A stretch of 38,543 bases of DNA from positions 1-38,543 of the forward strand of contig JAUCBJ010001014.1 in NCBI GenBank assembly GCA_032718475.1. Reading direction: 5' to 3'. This stretch comes from Nemertoderma westbladi (lineage: Eukaryota; Xenacoelomorpha; Nemertodermatida; Nemertodermatidae). The position numbers and the translations under genes are program-made. Position 1 is the first letter of the stretch; each line of letters starts with the position of its first letter. The notes below the pieces were generated by a model. It did not search any database. It was not told the DNA's origin and saw only the letters and a program-made list of their open reading frames with translations. This document shows positions 35,153 to 38,543 of the stretch, piece after piece.

Positions 35153-35182
<30 letters not shown>
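35153..35182 (+). repeat. Poly-G tract, 30 bp
   Basis: Thirty consecutive G residues in otherwise AT-rich DNA. The exact length may be uncertain because homopolymers are prone to sequencing error. Confidence 0.9.
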
Positions 35183-35183
<1 letters not shown>

Positions 35184-35464
35184 AATGTAGGTAAACAATC
35201 ATTTTCATTTATTTGCCCCGGCGGCATTAATCGATAAAATGGTCGAACAACAGCAGCATAAGTATATTCTGAGGAAATTTCCGATTTTAACATCATAAAG
35301 CTCGGCGTTTCTCATGGTGTTGGTTGTTTCCAGCTGATATTTAGTGCCTTCCTTAGTAGTTTCGTGTAACAATCATTAATTCGTTGTTCAAGTGATTTCG
35401 TTAGTGTCAATCTTCAATGGACGCAAATTCTAAGTTTCTAAGTTAATAGTTTCATCAGCTCTCG

Positions 35465-36940
35465 TTATAGCTCTAGACATGTTACGATTATCATCTTGAG
35501 CTGTACAGTAATACACACCGGCTTATCATCAACAAAGTTGCACCACCACACCACCCTATCCCCTATGACTTTAGCGAGATTACCCGCATCTTCAAGGTCA
35601 GTGTCCTTTTAGATGCGTCTCAAGAAAGTCATGGGCTGTCCACCATGCTTATTCACTCCATGAGGCTGCCAAAGTACAAGATTATGCACTGGCTGGTCCT
35701 CACGTCGAAAGCAATGTCCTGCAAAGCGGAGGAGGCTTTGTTCTAGTGTCAAGCTTGGGGGAACCAATGAGACACCTCCAATGTTATATTGTGTCTGGTT
35801 GGGGATGTGTGGATTGTACTTGACACAATGAACCCGGCGTAGCATTCTTGTGAATGTGCCATCCAGAGATTTGGTGTCCTCAGCAGTTAGAGTCCATCAT
35901 GAACTCCCATAGAGGAGTACTGGAACTACTGCTGCTTTAAATAATCGGAGCTTAAGTTTCCGATGAATTCTGTGTGACTTCCAAATCCTGGAAACGCCAT
36001 TCAATGCTGCCCATGCCTTTCCCTTACGTATTCGAAGGTCCTCACCTGACTTCCGGATCCATGATCCCAGGTAACAGAAATGATCAGATCAGGGATTTTG
36101 GAGCCAGTAGGTGGAGTTACCATCACCCCATCGTCATTAAAATGATCTAAGAAGAACATAGTCAACCACAATTGTGAACAAGAATGGTGCAAATGTGTCT
36201 CCCTGGAGGACGCCCCATAACACTTCAAATGGTTCTGTGTCACCGTCAACAGTAGACACAAATGTTATCGAACCATCGTATACCGATCTGATTGCTGCAA
36301 TAATTTCATCAGGAATCCCATATAATGAAAGTATGCTAAACATACATGAGCGAGAGACTGAATCAAAGGCCCTGAAGAAGTCAACAAAGATAACAGCCAG
36401 ATGCCTGTCTTTCTTTTTGAGAACTCTTCAATTATCCTTCTGAGAGCCAAAATGGGCTCCATGGTCCCACGACCTTTACGGAACCCATTCTGATTTCCAC
36501 GTAGCAGTCTCTCAATTGGATCCCTGATGCGATTTAATATAATTCTATTGTAAAGCTTTGCTGCAATCGAAATCAATGAGATTCCCCGAAAAGAACCATA
36601 GAGTGATAGGTTGCCCTTCTTGGGAACTGGCACCAACTTATTTGTTTTCATTTCTTGTGGGACTCTTGTTGTTCGGTACATGTCTACTATGATGGAATAG
36701 ATGAGCTTTAAACACTCAGGTATTTTAAAGACCTCAGGGGGGATACAATCTATCCATTGGCAGGATTGGCCTTAATGATCTTTGCAGCAGCCTTCACTTC
36801 TGCAAAGGAGATATCGCCAATGGGAATATCTGGGAGTACAGACTCAAGACACTTTTACTTCTATAAAGTTATCAGGCAATACCCTGTCATTATTGAGGAG
36901 CTTTTCAAACATTGACGCGATCGGCTGGTGATTCTGCAAT
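35465..36940 (-). mobile_element. Degenerate, 5'-truncated non-LTR retrotransposon (LINE)
   Basis: Reading leftward from about 36940, broken frames give EVKAAAKIIKANPANG, PVPKKGNLSLYGSFRGISLI, NGFRKGRGTMEPILALRRII, FVDFFRAFDSVS (motif A region), GIPDEIIAAIRSVYDG and GVLQGDTFAPFLF (motif B region). The C-terminal domain follows: RIRKGKAWAALNG, KLRLFKAAVVPVLLYGS, RMLRRVHCVKYN and LLRFAGHCFRREDQPVHNLV, then after an in-frame TAA at 35609 KDTDLEDAGNLAKVIGDR and a final stop near 35465. At least two frameshifts and several stops break it. The YADD-type catalytic motif region is missing between VVDYVLL and the YLGSWI-like segment, so it is inactive. No endonuclease part is present. It is a reverse transcriptase of the non-LTR type; the clade is not determined. 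Confidence 0.85.
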
Positions 36941-38503
36941 AGAATATACTGTATTGCAGATAGTATTGTAAATAATATACTTCCAGAGTTTAAATCTGCT
37001 ATATATCAAAATCGTCGAGTGATGTTGACATTTTAGATTAAAAATATAACTTGTTCAAGGGATTAGACGCGTTGTGTGGGGAATTAATTTTTTATAAAAT
37101 TAACATGAGATCGTACCAAATGCAGTCAAGCTACTTCTGTTTATTAATAAAGTTTTTATCAGGTCGATCCAAAAAGATCGACCTAACCAACTTATCGGGC
37201 TAATTTAGTACCAAAGTTTATAAATATTGGCTGGAGCCAACAATTATTAGCTCGCTCTACTGAGACTATAAATACGAACATACGGTTCCGGGTCGTTACG
37301 TGAGGTACAGAAGTGGTGCAGATTCTGGCCCCAGGCCACGCTGATGTTCCGGATAATTTAACCTGTCAATAGGGTGTTGTTGTGGGTGCTGCTTGGGCTG
37401 ATTTTGATATTGAAAATTAGTTCCTTAAAGTAAAAATTTTACAGTAAACCCTGCACCCAAATGTAGTTGCACTAGATATTATGGTTAGAAATGCATGTCA
37501 CTCTAACCTAATCCTTTCCCTTAATAATTACCTTAAATAATGATTAACGAAGTTAAATATTCGCTAACTTAAGTTCATAAGTAAATTTCTCTCGACCCCC
37601 AGAAGCATCCGGTACCCCAATTAGAAATATATCTCAGGGTCCTCATAAAAGGAGGCGCCCTGAAATATATTTTTTCAAAGTGTCTCAAATCCAAAATATC
37701 AATACTGAAAATATAATACTACTACTACTAGGTCGAGCGAACTCGGACTCTAGAGGTCTTTCCCAGTTTTCCCATTACTATTATAATTACAGCATATTAG
37801 TGTTAGTGAAATCTCATTCAAAATGAGAAGGCATATCCATAGGCCTACCTGAGTTCATATCACTATATGTGTGCATAAGGCACTTTTGAAGAGTCAAGCA
37901 AGATATCTGGTTGCAAAAAAGTTTTTTTATATAATAATAATAATTTATTATAAGCAAAATATAAGCAGATTCCACGTAAACACTTTTACCACCTAGAGGA
38001 AGTTTGCGATGTCTAGAATATACTGTATGTGCCAGGTATATACAGTATCATGAAAAAAGGATTATAAACAATAATACTGTAGCCCTACGAATTGGCGGAA
38101 GGTTTTACATTTCAAACATTTCTGAAATGTTTTCATTTGAGCCCACTACACTACTACTGGTAGATTGGAGAACTGCCGAGGGATTACTGTCCCCACAAAG
38201 ACACCGCCTAAATGGATGGTCTAGTAGGCCTAGGTCTACGAATTACGTAAATCTGCCAAGTTTTTGCGTAAACGGATAACAAATAACGAAATTCACTCAG
38301 ACATTAATCTGGTTTATATTGCACCATTGCGCATATACTGTATACAGTATCAGCTGGTTAAACTCATTTCAGTAGTGTAACTAACTGATCATCCACAAAT
38401 TTATGGTTATGGGTTTTGTTTAATTTTAAAGTTAATACTTTATTATTATTAAACGTTGCTAGTTACTTTATTTAATATTGATTTATTTAAGTTCGCTGAC
38501 TGA
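36941..38503. other. Intergenic, no gene recognised
   Basis: AT-rich sequence with a perfect 9-bp hairpin at 37161-37184 (AGGTCGATC and GATCGACCT around CAAAAA), a TATAAATA at 37267, an ACTACTACTA microsatellite near 37720 and several TATACTGTATA-like motifs. A 91-codon frame at 38004-38279 has no recognisable domain, and its start overlaps such motifs, so I do not call it a gene. Confidence 0.6.
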
Positions 38504-38524
38504 GGGGGGGGGGGGGGGGGGGGG
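38504..38524 (+). repeat. Poly-G tract, 21 bp
   Basis: Twenty-one consecutive G residues near the right edge, the second such tract in 3.4 kb. Confidence 0.9.
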
Positions 38525-38543
38525 CTGCTTACTCTCATCCAGC

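Noticed and set aside
37161-37330. Possible small RNA or promoter: 9-bp hairpin at 37161, TATAAATA at 37267
   Set aside because: No A/B boxes, no snRNA signature and no downstream gene. Either motif can arise by chance in AT-rich DNA.
38004-38279. 91-codon frame near the right edge
   Set aside because: No domain, no splice context and AT-rich composition; it begins in TATACTGTAT-like repeats found elsewhere in non-coding parts of the window.

Overview
The window is animal nuclear DNA. It shows a split gene with GT-AG introns, AT-rich introns around GC-richer exons, non-LTR retrotransposon debris and long minisatellites. I cannot name the species. The exon structure, retroposon tails and homopolymeric G tracts suit a marine invertebrate. 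Splice-site-spanning minisatellites like those here recall what I remember being called 'mirage' minisatellites in amphioxus, so a cephalochordate or another invertebrate deuterostome is a guess, not a result.

One protein-coding gene runs left to right from beyond the left edge to a stop codon at 34226-34228. Eleven exons (1215-2065, 2364-2507, 3297-3445, 3590-3807, 4145-4270, 30876-30975, 31170-31313, 32858-32997, 33191-33432, 33541-33801, 34033-34228) join in phase. They give the last 856 residues of a LYST-type protein (lysosomal trafficking regulator): PH-like domain, BEACH domain, then a WD40 C-terminus.

The striking feature is that four introns of this gene are occupied, from their first base or at the window's left edge, by tandem repeats. 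In three of them the unit visibly copies the upstream exon's 3' end plus the 5' splice site: a decayed ~20-27 bp array after the PH-BEACH exon (2052-2320), an enormous 64-68 bp array after the last BEACH exon (4219-30670, roughly 400 units, about two thirds of the window), and a ~30 bp array after the next exon (30963-31145). The fourth, an 18 bp array at 1-1003, also carries a donor-like GGTAAG in every unit, but its source exon lies outside the window. The giant array has higher-order duplications (0.9, 3.3 and 2.85 kb blocks), terminal units that resemble the exon more than the central ones, and one inverted unit that forms palindromes and was copied with its block.

Downstream, an intron holds a foldback/MITE-like element (31331-32141) and a retroposon tail (about 32611). 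After the gene come a putative 3' UTR with AATAAA at 34998, two long poly-G tracts, and a dead, 5'-truncated LINE on the minus strand (35465-36940). The last 1.6 kb holds nothing I recognise. No tRNA, rRNA, CRISPR or prokaryotic signals were seen.
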